A DNA stretch of 64,000 nt from Cerina sp048266425 (lineage in GTDB: Bacteria > Bacteroidota > Bacteroidia > Flavobacteriales > Flavobacteriaceae), in the NCBI GenBank assembly GCA_048266425.1, contig JBLWZN010000008.1, positions 35,660 to 99,659 of the forward strand. Reading direction: 5' to 3'. This document shows, piece after piece, positions 1-9,146 of this stretch (positions are counted from its first letter, which is position 1; the number at the start of each line of letters is the position of its first letter). Both the position numbers and the translations under genes were made by a program. The notes beneath the pieces were generated by a model. That model was given only the letters and a program-made list of their open reading frames with translations, was not told the DNA's origin and ran no database searches.

Positions 1-2
1 GC

Positions 3-302
3 GAAGAATGGGGCTTTATGGGTACAGCCACGGTAGTCCTGATTTTTACGGTACTCTTTTTAAGGTTGATATTTCTCGCCGAACGCCAAAAGAACGATTT
101 TAGCCGTATGTATGGCTACGGGGTCATTTCCATTCTGTTGGTGCATTATTTTGTCAATATAGGCATGGTCATTGGCGTACTGCCTACCATCGGGATACCT
201 TTGCCCTTCTTTAGCTACGGGGGCTCGGGCCTCTTGGTTTTTACCGCCCTGCTGTTCATCTTTTTGAAACTGGATGCCAATCGGTTGAACGAATTGGGCT
301 AA
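3..302 (+). CDS. rodA: RodA/FtsW-family cell-wall polymerase, C-terminal part
   Basis: The reading frame is open from the left edge and ends at a TAA at 300-302, so only about 99 C-terminal residues are present. They hold at least two membrane helices and the family signature VLPTIGIPLPFFSYGGSG, which marks SEDS glycosyltransferases (RodA/FtsW/SpoVE). These polymerise glycan strands from lipid II in the inner membrane. I favour RodA over FtsW from the ending FLKLDANRLNELG, but the N-terminus is missing, so this is inference. The stop overlaps the stop of the convergent endonuclease gene by 4 bp. Confidence 0.85.
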   Translation, partial: EEWGFMGTATVVLIFTVLFLRLIFLAERQKNDFSRMYGYGVISILLVHYFVNIGMVIGVLPTIGIPLPFFSYGGSGLLVFTALLFIFLKLDANRLNELG

Positions 303-1117
303 AAATTCCAATCCTCCATCACAACCTTACTTTCCATAATTTCTTGCAGTTCAAGGGGAAGGGAGGCAAAAAAGTCGATATTCGTCAACTTTTCGACACG
401 GTCTACCGTCACAATAAAATGATGTAACGGCAGGTCGCTTTCCGCATTGGGCAACAAAAAGGCTATAACCTTTGGTTGCTGTATAGGTCCAACAGCCACA
501 ATTTTGTAGAAATATCCGGGCACCGCCACTTTCTCTTGCCCTATAGTCGGCAGCCCTTTTTCCAAAACCCCGCCGGTAACCACAAACAACGTTTCCTTCT
601 CCCTGGTCCAATTTCTAATTTTTTGTTCCAACCTATTCCAAACACCTGCATTAAAATCCCTGTTTTGTGGACTTATATTACTGGTATAAAACGTTTCATC
701 ATAAGCCTGCTTGGTAAACCTTCGATCCCCAGCGGGGCAAAGGTGTCCACGATCATAGCCCGAATTTTTGTAATTGCGCCAATCCGCAGAATGGGTCTTG
801 ACTAGTGGATCCCCAACAAAATAAGGCCTTTTGCGATTATCATGCGTAAGTTGCCCCTTCCGCAATATATAGGCCACCCATTCCGCCTGTTCAAAGGATT
901 CGTTATAGGACAATGAAAAATAAGCATGGTCGACGATGTCGCCCGTCGTGGATCCCGGCAAAAATTCTGGCGGGATGTTTTCACGCGTGCTGATGTCCAC
1001 CTCATTCAATACTCCATCAGGTGTATAGAAATTTTCAAATACCCAAAACCCGATAATACAGAGAACGATAAGAAAACTGTATATCCCTTTGTTCCTTTTA
1101 CTAGCTGATCTTGCCAT
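299..1117 (-). CDS. DNA/RNA non-specific endonuclease (NUC1 type), membrane anchored or secreted
   Basis: This is a ββα-metal nuclease of the DNA/RNA non-specific endonuclease family. It carries the active-site motif DRGHLCPAGDR (the His is the catalytic base) followed by FYTSNISPQ and NRLEQ; the Asn of the latter region is the usual Mg ligand. One hydrophobic segment (IYSFLIVLCIIGFWVF) near the N-terminus suggests export or anchoring in the inner membrane with the catalytic domain in the periplasm. An upstream TTG at 1141 is possible, but ATG 1117 has an AGGAG just before it and gives 272 residues. It is convergent with rodA, overlapping by 4 bp. Its physiological substrate is unknown; scavenging of extracellular nucleic acid is a guess. 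Confidence 0.85.
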   Translation of the reverse strand: MARSASKRNKGIYSFLIVLCIIGFWVFENFYTPDGVLNEVDISTRENIPPEFLPGSTTGDIVDHAYFSLSYNESFEQAEWVAYILRKGQLTHDNRKRPYFVGDPLVKTHSADWRNYKNSGYDRGHLCPAGDRRFTKQAYDETFYTSNISPQNRDFNAGVWNRLEQKIRNWTREKETLFVVTGGVLEKGLPTIGQEKVAVPGYFYKIVAVGPIQQPKVIAFLLPNAESDLPLHHFIVTVDRVEKLTNIDFFASLPLELQEIMESKVVMEDWNF

Positions 1118-1197
1118 GGCTCCTTTTTTATAAAGCTTCAAAATTAGTTATAAAGAATAAACCAATACAATTAGATTAAAACTCTTCGGGCATGTTT

Positions 1198-1205
1198 TAT
1201 CTTTG
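1198..1205 (+). promoter_or_regulatory. Putative -7 box (TATCTTTG) for rpiA
   Basis: TATCTTTG fits the Bacteroidota primary-sigma -7 consensus TAnnTTTG. It lies 30 bp before the ATG at 1236. No clear TTTG -33 box is visible at the expected distance. Its position argues against the earlier in-frame codon at 1203 being the start. Confidence 0.5.
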
Positions 1206-1235
1206 ATAGATCAAAACCTATTGAACATCATTCTT

Positions 1236-1910
1236 ATGGATCAAGAGAACGAAAAGCAATTGGCCGCCATTGAAGCGGTAAAATTGATAAGGAGTGGAAT
1301 GACCATCGGTCTGGGTTCTGGATCCACTGCCGCATGCATGATCATCGAATTAGGCAAGAAGGTTTCCGACGGGTTTAAAATTCGCGGCGTGGCTTCATCG
1401 GAACATACGGAAAAATTGGCCATGGAAGCCGGAATTCCTATAATTGCATTGCACAAGGCCAAAACCATCGATATCAACATAGACGGTGCAGACGAATTTG
1501 ATCCGTATATGCAATTGATAAAAGGAGGAGGCGGGGCGCTATTAAGGGAAAAAATTATTGCTTTCAATTCCAAGTACAACGTAATCATAGCCGATTCCGG
1601 GAAGGAAGTAATGCGATTGGGCAAATTTAAATTACCGATTGAAACCATTCCATTCGCAACTAAAAACATTATCGATCGGCTGAAAAAAGAGGGACTAAAA
1701 CCTATCCTCCGCAAATCAAATAATGAAATCTATGTGACGGATGAAAACAATTATATTGTGGATCTGGATATATTGGGCCATACTAATTTGGGCGGATTGG
1801 AAGAAAAGCTCTTGAAGATACCAGGGATTGTGGAAACAGGTCTTTTTTTGGAAACCACCAATAAAATAATCATTGGACATGGCGATTCAACCAGAACCAT
1901 AGAAAGGTAG
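1236..1910 (+). CDS. rpiA: Ribose-5-phosphate isomerase A
   Basis: It interconverts ribose 5-phosphate and ribulose 5-phosphate in the cytosolic non-oxidative pentose phosphate pathway. Visible RpiA signatures are GLGSGSTA (phosphate-binding loop, residues about 25-32), the catalytic DGADEFD segment and KGGGGALLREK. The product from ATG 1236 is 224 residues, typical for the family. The longer frame from 1203 would add 11 residues, LNIILM-like, that overlap the putative promoter, so I chose 1236. The gene stands alone between divergent and unlinked neighbours. Confidence 0.95.
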   Translation: MDQENEKQLAAIEAVKLIRSGMTIGLGSGSTAACMIIELGKKVSDGFKIRGVASSEHTEKLAMEAGIPIIALHKAKTIDINIDGADEFDPYMQLIKGGGGALLREKIIAFNSKYNVIIADSGKEVMRLGKFKLPIETIPFATKNIIDRLKKEGLKPILRKSNNEIYVTDENNYIVDLDILGHTNLGGLEEKLLKIPGIVETGLFLETTNKIIIGHGDSTRTIER

Positions 1911-2036
1911 GTGTAGGTGCCCAGCTGTAAGATTGACACTTTAATTTCGACAAATTAACCGGATAATGAAATTTTCCTAAAGGAAGCATTAAATGCTATT
2001 GGAGAATTGTTTGAATAAAAAATAAGAGAAAGGAAA

Positions 2037-2501
2037 ATGAGTATGATTACATGGAAAGATATTATTCGTTATACGACAAAGGGCAATCCTGCCCCAGATC
2101 ATCGCATCGAAAAAACGGACTCGGAATGGAGGGAACTATTAACTCCCGAACAATTTAGGATTACCCGTAAAAAGGGGACGGAGGCACCACATACCGGGGC
2201 ATTGTGCAGCACATACCAAGCTGGCAAGTATGCTTGCTCCTGTTGTAACGCCCCCTTGTTCGATTCTACCATAAAATTTCAATCCGGTACAGGATGGCCC
2301 AGTTTTACCCAACCCATCAAGGAAAATGCCATCAAATATGAAAAGGACAACACATTTGGGATGATACGCGTAGAGGTTATGTGCAACACCTGCGATGCAC
2401 ATTTGGGTCACGTATTCCCGGATGGGCCCGAGCCTAGCGGACTCCGTTATTGCGTCAATTCCGAATCCTTGCAGTTATTAAAATCGGAGGTCGATGGTTG
2501 A
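2037..2501 (+). CDS. msrB: Peptide-methionine (R)-S-oxide reductase
   Basis: It reduces the R epimer of methionine sulfoxide in oxidised proteins. The two zinc-binding cysteine pairs are present (C67 and C70 in ACSCCNAPLF, and MCNTC further on), as are SGTGWPSF and HLGHVFPDGP. The catalytic Cys sits in RYCVNS near the C-terminus. There is no signal peptide, so the enzyme is probably cytosolic. It is followed 124 bp later by msrA. The last codons and the stop lie in a GATGGTT heptamer repeat: the TGA at 2499-2501 is formed by the junction of repeat units. Confidence 0.95.
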   Translation: MSMITWKDIIRYTTKGNPAPDHRIEKTDSEWRELLTPEQFRITRKKGTEAPHTGALCSTYQAGKYACSCCNAPLFDSTIKFQSGTGWPSFTQPIKENAIKYEKDNTFGMIRVEVMCNTCDAHLGHVFPDGPEPSGLRYCVNSESLQLLKSEVDG

Positions 2502-2513
2502 TGGTTGATAGTT
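2493..2513 (+). repeat. Heptamer tandem repeat (GATGGTT x3) across the msrB stop
   Basis: Three direct 7-bp units, GATGGTT GATGGTT GATAGTT, run without gaps. The first unit codes for the final residues, and the msrB stop TGA spans units 1 and 2. The array continues as a degenerate AATAG. Confidence 0.8.
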
Positions 2514-2625
2514 AATAGAAAAATAGTAAGCGCCTAAACTTATAAACCTTTCTAACATATAGGCAGCATGGAAACGATACATTGGGTGCCCATCAAAAAC
2601 GAAATTTCAAATTAAAAACACAACA

Positions 2626-3177
2626 ATGAAAAATAAAAATCTACAAACCGCTACCTTGGGCGGAGGATGCTTTTGGTGCATAGAGGCCGTACTCCAGGAA
2701 ATAAAAGGCATAGAAAAATTGATATCCGGATATACTGGCGGAAAAGCTCCCGGAAAGCCTACCTATAGGGAAGTATGTTCCGGATTAACGGGACATGCCG
2801 AAGTGGTTCAAATTACATTTGATGCCGATGTTCTTTCTTATAAAGACTTGTTGATGGTTTTTATGACAAGTCACGACCCCACCTCCCTAAACCGGCAAGG
2901 AGGGGACGTTGGGACCCAATACCGATCGGTAATCTATTACCACAACGACGAACAAAAAGAGGTGGCAAAGACGGTAATCAAGGAATTGGCCTCCTACTAC
3001 GACACCCCAATTGTAACGGAGGTATCTCCCCTGGGCGAATTTTACCAGGCCGAAGACTATCATCAAAACTATTACAGGATCAATCCTACCCAAGGCTATT
3101 GCAGCGCGGTAATTACCCCAAAATTAGCAAAACTGAGAAAAATGCACGCCGACAAGCTAAAGGTCGTATCAGCTTAA
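2626..3177 (+). CDS. msrA: Peptide-methionine (S)-S-oxide reductase
   Basis: It reduces the S epimer of methionine sulfoxide, complementing MsrB. The signature GGGCFWCIEA is at residues 12-21 with catalytic Cys15. SGYTGG, HAEVVQI and YHQNYY follow as in the family. The 183-residue length is normal, and no signal peptide is seen, so it is probably cytosolic. The stop is two bases before the ATG of the thioredoxin-like gene, so the two are almost certainly co-transcribed. That places a thiol-disulfide partner next to an enzyme that needs thiol recycling. Confidence 0.95.
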   Translation: MKNKNLQTATLGGGCFWCIEAVLQEIKGIEKLISGYTGGKAPGKPTYREVCSGLTGHAEVVQITFDADVLSYKDLLMVFMTSHDPTSLNRQGGDVGTQYRSVIYYHNDEQKEVAKTVIKELASYYDTPIVTEVSPLGEFYQAEDYHQNYYRINPTQGYCSAVITPKLAKLRKMHADKLKVVSA

Positions 3178-3179
3178 AA

Positions 3180-3677
3180 ATGGAGAATCCAATTACTTAC
3201 GGCATAGCAGGCTACAAGGCGCCGGAACTACTGGTAGATCAATGGATCGATGCGGACGGCAAAACCACTGAACCCATTAGACTTGGTGATTTTGAAGGGA
3301 AGTTCATTGTCCTCTATTGTTTTCAAAGTTGGTGTCCTGGTTGTCATAGTAGAGGATTTCCAGCCCTCCAGGAGATGGTAAATGCCTTGAATGGCAATGA
3401 TAAAGTTGTGTTTTTGGCCATTCAGACCGTCTTTGAAGGACAAGAAGCCAATACTTATGATAAACTAAGGGAATCCCAAGAACAATATCATCTTAATATT
3501 CCTTTTGGTCACGACACGGGGGATCAGACCACTTATAATATCTCCAAGACCATGTACCACTTCCGGACCGGGGGCACGCCTTGGTTTATTTTTATCGACC
3601 AAAAAAATAACGTGGTTTTTAACGATTTTCATTTAGATGTTGCCAAGGCCATTGCGTTTCTTAAAAGCATTGGTTAG
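3180..3677 (+). CDS. Thioredoxin-fold (redoxin/TlpA-like) protein
   Basis: This is a 165-residue single-domain protein with a CPGC motif in FQSWCPGCHSRGFPALQEM, a redoxin-like core and a late cis-Pro region (GGTPWFIFI). The family transfers electrons or reduces peroxides through the CxxC pair. No signal peptide is visible from ATG 3180, so a cytosolic role is likely. A longer frame from 3099 lies inside msrA and is rejected because 3180 follows the msrA stop by two bases. The context suggests it recycles MsrA/MsrB or acts on peroxide; this is inference from position. Confidence 0.8.
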   Translation: MENPITYGIAGYKAPELLVDQWIDADGKTTEPIRLGDFEGKFIVLYCFQSWCPGCHSRGFPALQEMVNALNGNDKVVFLAIQTVFEGQEANTYDKLRESQEQYHLNIPFGHDTGDQTTYNISKTMYHFRTGGTPWFIFIDQKNNVVFNDFHLDVAKAIAFLKSIG

Positions 3678-3724
3678 GTTTGCCCTGGGAAACATCTAAA
3701 ATCAACCAACATAATACCAAAATA

Positions 3725-3994
3725 ATGGAAATAAAGCACGATAAGGAAAATAAAAGGTTTACAATGGACATAGATGGCCAAATAGCCAAGGTGGACTATA
3801 AGATGAGGGATGGCAAAATGCATTTGTTATACTCCGAAGTACCCTATGGCCTCAGGTCCAATGGCATAGGCAAGGAGCTGGTAGAGAAAACCTTTGAAAA
3901 ACTGACGGAAGAAGGGTATCAGGCCGTGGCTATATGCTCTTACATCAGGGCCATAGCACTTGGGAGCCCCAAATGGAATACTATTATAGAATAG
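3725..3994 (+). CDS. Small GNAT-like N-acetyltransferase (YjdJ type)
   Basis: The product is 89 residues and matches the short GNAT fold of the YjdJ-like family. It starts with an antiparallel sheet (FTMDIDGQIAKVDYKM), then has the acetyl-CoA pyrophosphate loop pattern in LRSNGIGKELVEKTFE and ends in a short strand-turn (AVAICSYIRAI). These single-domain proteins are too small for a full acceptor site, and their substrates are generally unknown. ATG 3725 fits the family's usual MEIKH-like start, so the ORF start at 3680 is rejected. It sits between the thioredoxin-like gene and selO, 43 bp before the latter. Confidence 0.75.
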   Translation: MEIKHDKENKRFTMDIDGQIAKVDYKMRDGKMHLLYSEVPYGLRSNGIGKELVEKTFEKLTEEGYQAVAICSYIRAIALGSPKWNTIIE

Positions 3995-4037
3995 GAATCG
4001 TCCAAAGGGATGACCTACAGATTTAAGCAAGGAGCAC

Positions 4038-5600
4038 ATGCAACTCAACATCCGAGATACCTTCAACAAGGAACTACCGGCAGACCCTGTGCTGGAAAAC
4101 ACCAGAAGACAGGTCTATAAAGCCTGTTTTTCTTTCGTTTCTCCCAAGAGCACGAGTCGGCCCCAGATGATCCACGTGTCATCGGATATGTTGGAAAATT
4201 TAGGACTTTCGGTCAATGATGGTCGTTCCAACGAATTCTTGGAAGTGTTTACAGGCAATGCCGTGTTGCCCAAGACCCGCCCCTATGCCATGTGTTATGG
4301 CGGCCACCAATTCGGGAACTGGGCCGGGCAATTAGGGGATGGTAGGGCTATTAATTTGGCCGAAGTAATTCATCGGGGCGAACGCTGGGCCTTACAGATC
4401 AAGGGAGCTGGAGAAACCCCATATTCCCGAACGGCGGATGGACTTGCCGTACTTCGATCTTCCATTCGGGAATATCTATGTAGTGAGGCTATGCATCATC
4501 TGGGGGTGCCGACCACCCGGGCTGTCTCCCTGGCCCTTTCAGGTGACCGAGTTTTAAGGGATATACTTTACAATGGAAATCCTGACTATGAAAAAGGTGC
4601 AATAGTCTGTAGGGCAGCACCAACTTTTCTTCGCTTTGGAAATTTCGAAATCCTTAGTGCAAGACAGGATATTAAGACACTCCGAATCTTGGTAGACTAT
4701 ACCCTAAAACACTTCTATCCCCATCTGGGCGTACTATCCAAGGAAACCTATGTTGAATTTTTTAAGGAGGTCGCCGATCGTACATTGAAGATGATCGTTC
4801 ATATGCAACGGGTAGGATTTGTTCATGGGGTGATGAATACGGACAATATGTCGATTCTAGGATTGACAATTGATTATGGTCCCTATGGCTGGCTCGAAGG
4901 TTACGATCCCGGTTGGACGCCCAATACAACGGATCGCCAAAACAAGCGCTATCGATATGGAAACCAGCCCAATATTGGCCTTTGGAACTTGTACCAACTG
5001 GCAAATGCCCTATATCCATTGATAGAGTCAACGGAACCGTTGGAAGCTATTTTGGAACGATATCGGACCGATTTCAAAGAACACTATCTGGAGATGATGA
5101 AAGGGAAATTGGGACTTTTCACCTATGAGGATAATGACAATGAACTGGTTAGCGCCCTAGAAGAAAACCTACAGCTTACCGAAACCGATATGACGATCTT
5201 TTTTCGCCATTTGGGAGATTTTAATAAAAATAGACCCGGTGAAGGATTCACTTTGGTTTTAGATGCTTTTTACGCTCCCGAAAAATTGACAGCGGAAATA
5301 CAGCGGAAATGGGCCAATTGGTTCATTAAATATGCCGAACGATTACAAAGGGAAAACCTTCCCGATCCGGATAGAAAGGCAAAAATGAACACTTTAAACC
5401 CCAAATACGTGCTGCGCAACTATATGGCCCAGCTAGCCATAGACGCAGCCGACATTGGTGATTACACGGTTATAGATGAACTTTACCAGCTGTTAAAACA
5501 GCCCTATGCCGAACAAAAAGAAGCCGAAAAATGGTTCGCTAAACGTCCGGAATGGGCAAGGCATAAAGTGGGGTGCTCCATGTTATCCTGTAGTTCATAA
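4038..5600 (+). CDS. selO: Protein adenylyltransferase SelO (YdiU/UPF0061)
   Basis: SelO is a pseudokinase-fold enzyme that transfers AMP to hydroxyl side chains of client proteins and has been linked to redox control. The 520-residue product has the family blocks YGGHQFGNWAGQLGDGRA, KGAGETPYSRTADGLAVLRSS and a later NTDNMSILGLTIDYGP segment (Mg-binding region). It ends in CSMLSCSS, a C-terminal cysteine tail in the position where some homologues carry selenocysteine. It follows the msr genes on the same strand, which agrees with the redox link. Regulation is not visible. The family assignment is secure; the clients are unknown. Confidence 0.93.
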   Translation: MQLNIRDTFNKELPADPVLENTRRQVYKACFSFVSPKSTSRPQMIHVSSDMLENLGLSVNDGRSNEFLEVFTGNAVLPKTRPYAMCYGGHQFGNWAGQLGDGRAINLAEVIHRGERWALQIKGAGETPYSRTADGLAVLRSSIREYLCSEAMHHLGVPTTRAVSLALSGDRVLRDILYNGNPDYEKGAIVCRAAPTFLRFGNFEILSARQDIKTLRILVDYTLKHFYPHLGVLSKETYVEFFKEVADRTLKMIVHMQRVGFVHGVMNTDNMSILGLTIDYGPYGWLEGYDPGWTPNTTDRQNKRYRYGNQPNIGLWNLYQLANALYPLIESTEPLEAILERYRTDFKEHYLEMMKGKLGLFTYEDNDNELVSALEENLQLTETDMTIFFRHLGDFNKNRPGEGFTLVLDAFYAPEKLTAEIQRKWANWFIKYAERLQRENLPDPDRKAKMNTLNPKYVLRNYMAQLAIDAADIGDYTVIDELYQLLKQPYAEQKEAEKWFAKRPEWARHKVGCSMLSCSS

Positions 5601-5683
5601 TTAAGAATACCGGGAAATTATTGGCCAGTTCTTGTTGGCTATTCGTAAGTTCGCCTATATTTAAGCCACAAAATCTACCCCCC

Positions 5684-6853
5684 ATGCTTAAAAAGTTAAG
5701 GTATCTGCTAGCTATTTTATTGCTCATCTATCTGTTGGCCATTTTTATTGCCCCTCCCCTATTCGAAAAAAAACTTAATCTCGTCGAGTTCAAAAATCCG
5801 CAACGACTGGGTTCAGAGGCCAAGGAGCTGTATTATTCCTTGCCATTTGTTGCAGACCTGCATTGTGATGCTTTGCTTTGGGACAGGGATTTGACCAAAA
5901 GGGTAAATTACGGGCACGTGGATTTTCCAAGGATGCAAGAAGGCAATGTAGCTTTGGAGGCCTTTACCATCGTTACCAAGTCGCCTAAGGGACAAAACTT
6001 TACAAGTAATTCCGCAGATACTTTTGATATGATAACCCTTTTGAACTTTTTACAGGGCAAGGGACCCAATCAATGGTTTAGTTTATATAATCGGGCAGAA
6101 TATCAGGCCCGTAAACTTCATCAATACGCCAAAGGATTTGATGATAAATTTTTTGTCATTACCTCCCAAAAGGAATTACAGCGGTATATTGAACTGCGAA
6201 AAACCGACAAATCGCTAATCTCCGGATTTTTGGGGATTGAAGGGGCCCATTGCCTGGAAGGAAAATTGGAAAACGTCCAACAACTTTATGACGAGGGGAT
6301 CAGAATGATGGCACCTACCCATTTTTTTGACAATAAACTTGGTGGCTCCGCCCATGGTATTTCTGGTGAAGGGTTAACCGAATTCGGGAAATCTGTCATC
6401 AAGGAAATGAACCGCCTCAATATGATTGTCGATCTCTCCCATATTTCCCCAAAGATGATCGATGATATCCTTGAACTGAGCACGAAACCAGTAATCGTTT
6501 CCCATACCGGCGTCAAGGGCACCAAAAATAGCCCCAGAAATTTATCGGACGACCACCTTAAAAGGATAGCCGCCAATGGGGGACTCATCGGTATTGGCTT
6601 TTTTAAAGGTGCGATCCAGGGAGAAATAGTAGACATAGTGGCCGCAATAAAATATGTTCGGGACCTGGTGGGCATTGAACACGTGGCCTTAGGATCCGAC
6701 TTTGACGGGGCCGCCACTACGCCCATTGATATTACTGGGTTACCCTATATAGTACAGGGCCTAATGGATGCTGGTTTTACAAAACTAGAAATTGAATCGG
6801 TAATGGGTGAAAACGTAAAACGGTTTTTATTGACCAATTTGCCCAAGGAATAG
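5684..6853 (+). CDS. Membrane-type dipeptidase (peptidase M19)
   Basis: This zinc dipeptidase of the renal dipeptidase family hydrolyses dipeptides, including some with a D residue. An N-terminal hydrophobic helix (YLLAILLLIYLLAIFI) anchors or exports it. Metal-site motifs are VADLHCDALLWD (HxD), GIEGAHCLEG (bridging Glu), PVIVSHTGV and DLSHISPKM (His ligands), and LGSDFDGA. From ATG 5684 it is 389 residues; the frame from 5621 would add a non-conserved stretch before the signal anchor. It is on the same strand as selO but 83 bp away, so its link to the msr-selO group is uncertain. Confidence 0.9.
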   Translation: MLKKLRYLLAILLLIYLLAIFIAPPLFEKKLNLVEFKNPQRLGSEAKELYYSLPFVADLHCDALLWDRDLTKRVNYGHVDFPRMQEGNVALEAFTIVTKSPKGQNFTSNSADTFDMITLLNFLQGKGPNQWFSLYNRAEYQARKLHQYAKGFDDKFFVITSQKELQRYIELRKTDKSLISGFLGIEGAHCLEGKLENVQQLYDEGIRMMAPTHFFDNKLGGSAHGISGEGLTEFGKSVIKEMNRLNMIVDLSHISPKMIDDILELSTKPVIVSHTGVKGTKNSPRNLSDDHLKRIAANGGLIGIGFFKGAIQGEIVDIVAAIKYVRDLVGIEHVALGSDFDGAATTPIDITGLPYIVQGLMDAGFTKLEIESVMGENVKRFLLTNLPKE

Positions 6854-6880
6854 CACCATAAATTTACGGTACCACAACCC

Positions 6881-6912
6881 AAATAAAAAGCCCCAACGTA
6901 ACCGTTAGGGCC
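6881..6912 (-). terminator. Rho-independent terminator after the tail-specific protease
   Basis: The stem pairs 6890-6898 with 6903-6911 (GCCCCAACG/CGTTAGGGC, one mismatch) around a TAAC loop. On the minus strand it is followed by a T-rich run (TTTTTATTT), so it best serves the minus-strand gene ending at 6957. The + strand tail is weak. Confidence 0.75.
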
Positions 6913-6956
6913 TTCTACACTTAAACTCGTATTGAGCTATTTCCTTTTTTCAAAAA

Positions 6957-9146
6957 TCAGTTCTTTACACTTGCCAATTTAGCCTTTTCATTGTTATTTA
7001 GCTTTAGGTCTTGCAATACGTTAACAGCTTCTTCCACATAAATATCCTTGGTAAGATCCTTATGCCAACGATCTCTTTTTTCCTCCAACGTGGTATCGCT
7101 TACAAACAATTCCTTCTCATAGTCCAATGACTGAAAGGACAAATGGGAATTATACTCGGAAATGGCTTTAAAATACTGGGACTTTTTCTTAAGATTTTCT
7201 TCCTCCTTCTTATAGTCATTGTAATTTAAAGTAACCACGGTCTCATCCTGTTGCATTTTTAACCATTTTGCATTTTCCTCGATTAATTTTATTTGGGGAC
7301 TTCCTGCCATGCGCTTGGTACTGTTGGCAATCGTTTGCTCATAATCTATATAGCCGGTCCAAGGTTTATAGTCGGCGGGGGAAATCTTGTCCCAAGGCAA
7401 CGGATTTTCTTGATCCCGTTCCCCAAGATCTATGTAACTATAACGGTCTGGTACCACTACGTCGCTCTTTACCCCCTCCAATTGGGTAGAACCCCCATTA
7501 ATACGATAAAACTTCTGGGTAGTAAGCTTAAGTGCACCTAGATCATCCTGATCATTACCACGAACAATATTGTTCAATGGTATCACATTTTGTACGGTTC
7601 CCTTTCCAAATGTTTGCTTGCTGCCAATGATTATTGCCCGCTTGTAATCCTGCATCGCAGCGGCCATAATTTCCGAAGCGGAAGCTGAAAGTTCATTCAC
7701 CAAAATTACAAAGGGGCCATCCCATTGAATTCGCTCATCCTTATCGTCATATACTTCCTTTTTGTGGCCCGCAGAACGCACTTGGACAACGGGACCGTCC
7801 TTGATAAACAATCCGGCCATCTCCACAACGGTCTTTAATGATCCCCCTCCGTTATCCCTTAAATCCAAAATAAGTCCTTGGACCCCGGCAGCCTTAAATC
7901 GTTCTATCTCCTTGGCCACATCAGAGGCAGCATTTCTATTGTTATAATCCTCAAAATCTACATAGAATTTGGGAAGATTAATAATTCCGAATTTTTGCCC
8001 ATCCTTTATTACCGTGGCCGATTTGGCATACGATTCCTCCAATTCTACTACGTCGCGGGTCAATGATATGGTCTCTATAGAACCATCAACCTTCCTTACC
8101 ACTAGATCCACGATAGTGCCTTTGGGGCCTTTTATCAGTTTTATGGCATCGTCTAACCTCATGCCTTCAATGTTCACAGGTGGTTCTCCGTTTTGGCCTA
8201 CCTTGAGTATCTCGTCCCCAACTTCCAAACGTTGGTCCCGCCATACCGGCCCACCAGAAATAACTTCTACAATCTTTGTTTGATCTTTACGCTTTTGCAG
8301 GCGGGCACCGATTCCCTCAAACTTGCCGGACATGCTCATATCAAACTTGTCCTTGTCCTCTGGTGCAAAATAAAAGGTATGGGGATCAAACTCTTCCACA
8401 ATCGTATTTATATATTGTGTAAACCAGTCTTCCCGTTTCATATCGCCAACGAAATCGAAAAAATCGTCCAACGTACTTTCTGTATATTTTCTTGACGCTT
8501 CTTCCGCTTCCTCAGGAGTCATGGGTGTCTCCGGAATATCGTCATCATATATCGCACCACCCTTGGTTTCCATAATCTTATCCCCTTCAGTTGTAACCTT
8601 TGTCTTTGTGGTTGCTTGGTTCAAGGTCAATTTGGAATCATAGGTTCCCAAGGTGGCATATTTCAATTGCTGTCGCCAGCGGTCGGTTAGTTCCGCCTTT
8701 GAGGTCGCAAATGGTTGTTTGTCATAATCGATATCGATTGTCTCTTTTTTGGAATAATCAAACGGCTTGGACAACACTTCCTTGTATATATCCTTGGTAT
8801 CTTCCATACGAAGCATCAATCGATCATAGACCAAGTTGAAAAAACTGATGTCCTTATTCCTGATCTGATCGTCCAATTGGTACTTATACTTCTGAAATTC
8901 CTGAATATCACTTTCCAAAAAATAACGCTTGGTAGGGTCAATTGCATTGATAAAATCCTCGAAAACCTTTACGGAAAAATCATCATCGATATCTTTGGGC
9001 TGATAGTGCCCCTTTTCTAGCACATACGTAATCAAATCCAACAAAAGCTGGTCCTTGTCATTATCTTCAAAGGATTTATTTGTAAAACTACATGAAGCTA
9101 CCGCTATTAGCATCACCAATAGCGCAATGGCCAAATTTTTCTTCAT
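6957..9146 (-). CDS. prc: Carboxy-terminal (tail-specific) processing protease, S41 family
   Basis: It degrades or trims periplasmic proteins from the C-terminus. The 729-residue product has a lipoprotein-type signal (LLVMLIAVASCSF, lipobox Cys about 19), a long N-terminal domain, then a PDZ domain (GKFEGIGARLQKRKDQ to IKGPKGTIVDL). The S41 core follows, with the Ser in NELSASASEIMAAA and the Lys in GSKQTFGKGTVQN forming the Ser-Lys dyad, and a C-terminal DUF3340-like region. Its order and length match E. coli Tsp/Prc. It is monocistronic by position, with its own terminator at 6881-6912. Confidence 0.93.
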   Translation of the reverse strand: MKKNLAIALLVMLIAVASCSFTNKSFEDNDKDQLLLDLITYVLEKGHYQPKDIDDDFSVKVFEDFINAIDPTKRYFLESDIQEFQKYKYQLDDQIRNKDISFFNLVYDRLMLRMEDTKDIYKEVLSKPFDYSKKETIDIDYDKQPFATSKAELTDRWRQQLKYATLGTYDSKLTLNQATTKTKVTTEGDKIMETKGGAIYDDDIPETPMTPEEAEEASRKYTESTLDDFFDFVGDMKREDWFTQYINTIVEEFDPHTFYFAPEDKDKFDMSMSGKFEGIGARLQKRKDQTKIVEVISGGPVWRDQRLEVGDEILKVGQNGEPPVNIEGMRLDDAIKLIKGPKGTIVDLVVRKVDGSIETISLTRDVVELEESYAKSATVIKDGQKFGIINLPKFYVDFEDYNNRNAASDVAKEIERFKAAGVQGLILDLRDNGGGSLKTVVEMAGLFIKDGPVVQVRSAGHKKEVYDDKDERIQWDGPFVILVNELSASASEIMAAAMQDYKRAIIIGSKQTFGKGTVQNVIPLNNIVRGNDQDDLGALKLTTQKFYRINGGSTQLEGVKSDVVVPDRYSYIDLGERDQENPLPWDKISPADYKPWTGYIDYEQTIANSTKRMAGSPQIKLIEENAKWLKMQQDETVVTLNYNDYKKEEENLKKKSQYFKAISEYNSHLSFQSLDYEKELFVSDTTLEEKRDRWHKDLTKDIYVEEAVNVLQDLKLNNNEKAKLASVKN

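Noticed and set aside
299..1141. Endonuclease starting at the TTG at 1141
   Set aside because: ATG 1117 is preceded by AGGAG and the extra eight residues add nothing conserved.
1203..1235. RpiA starting at 1203
   Set aside because: The region overlaps a putative -7 box and adds residues outside the family; ATG 1236 fits better.
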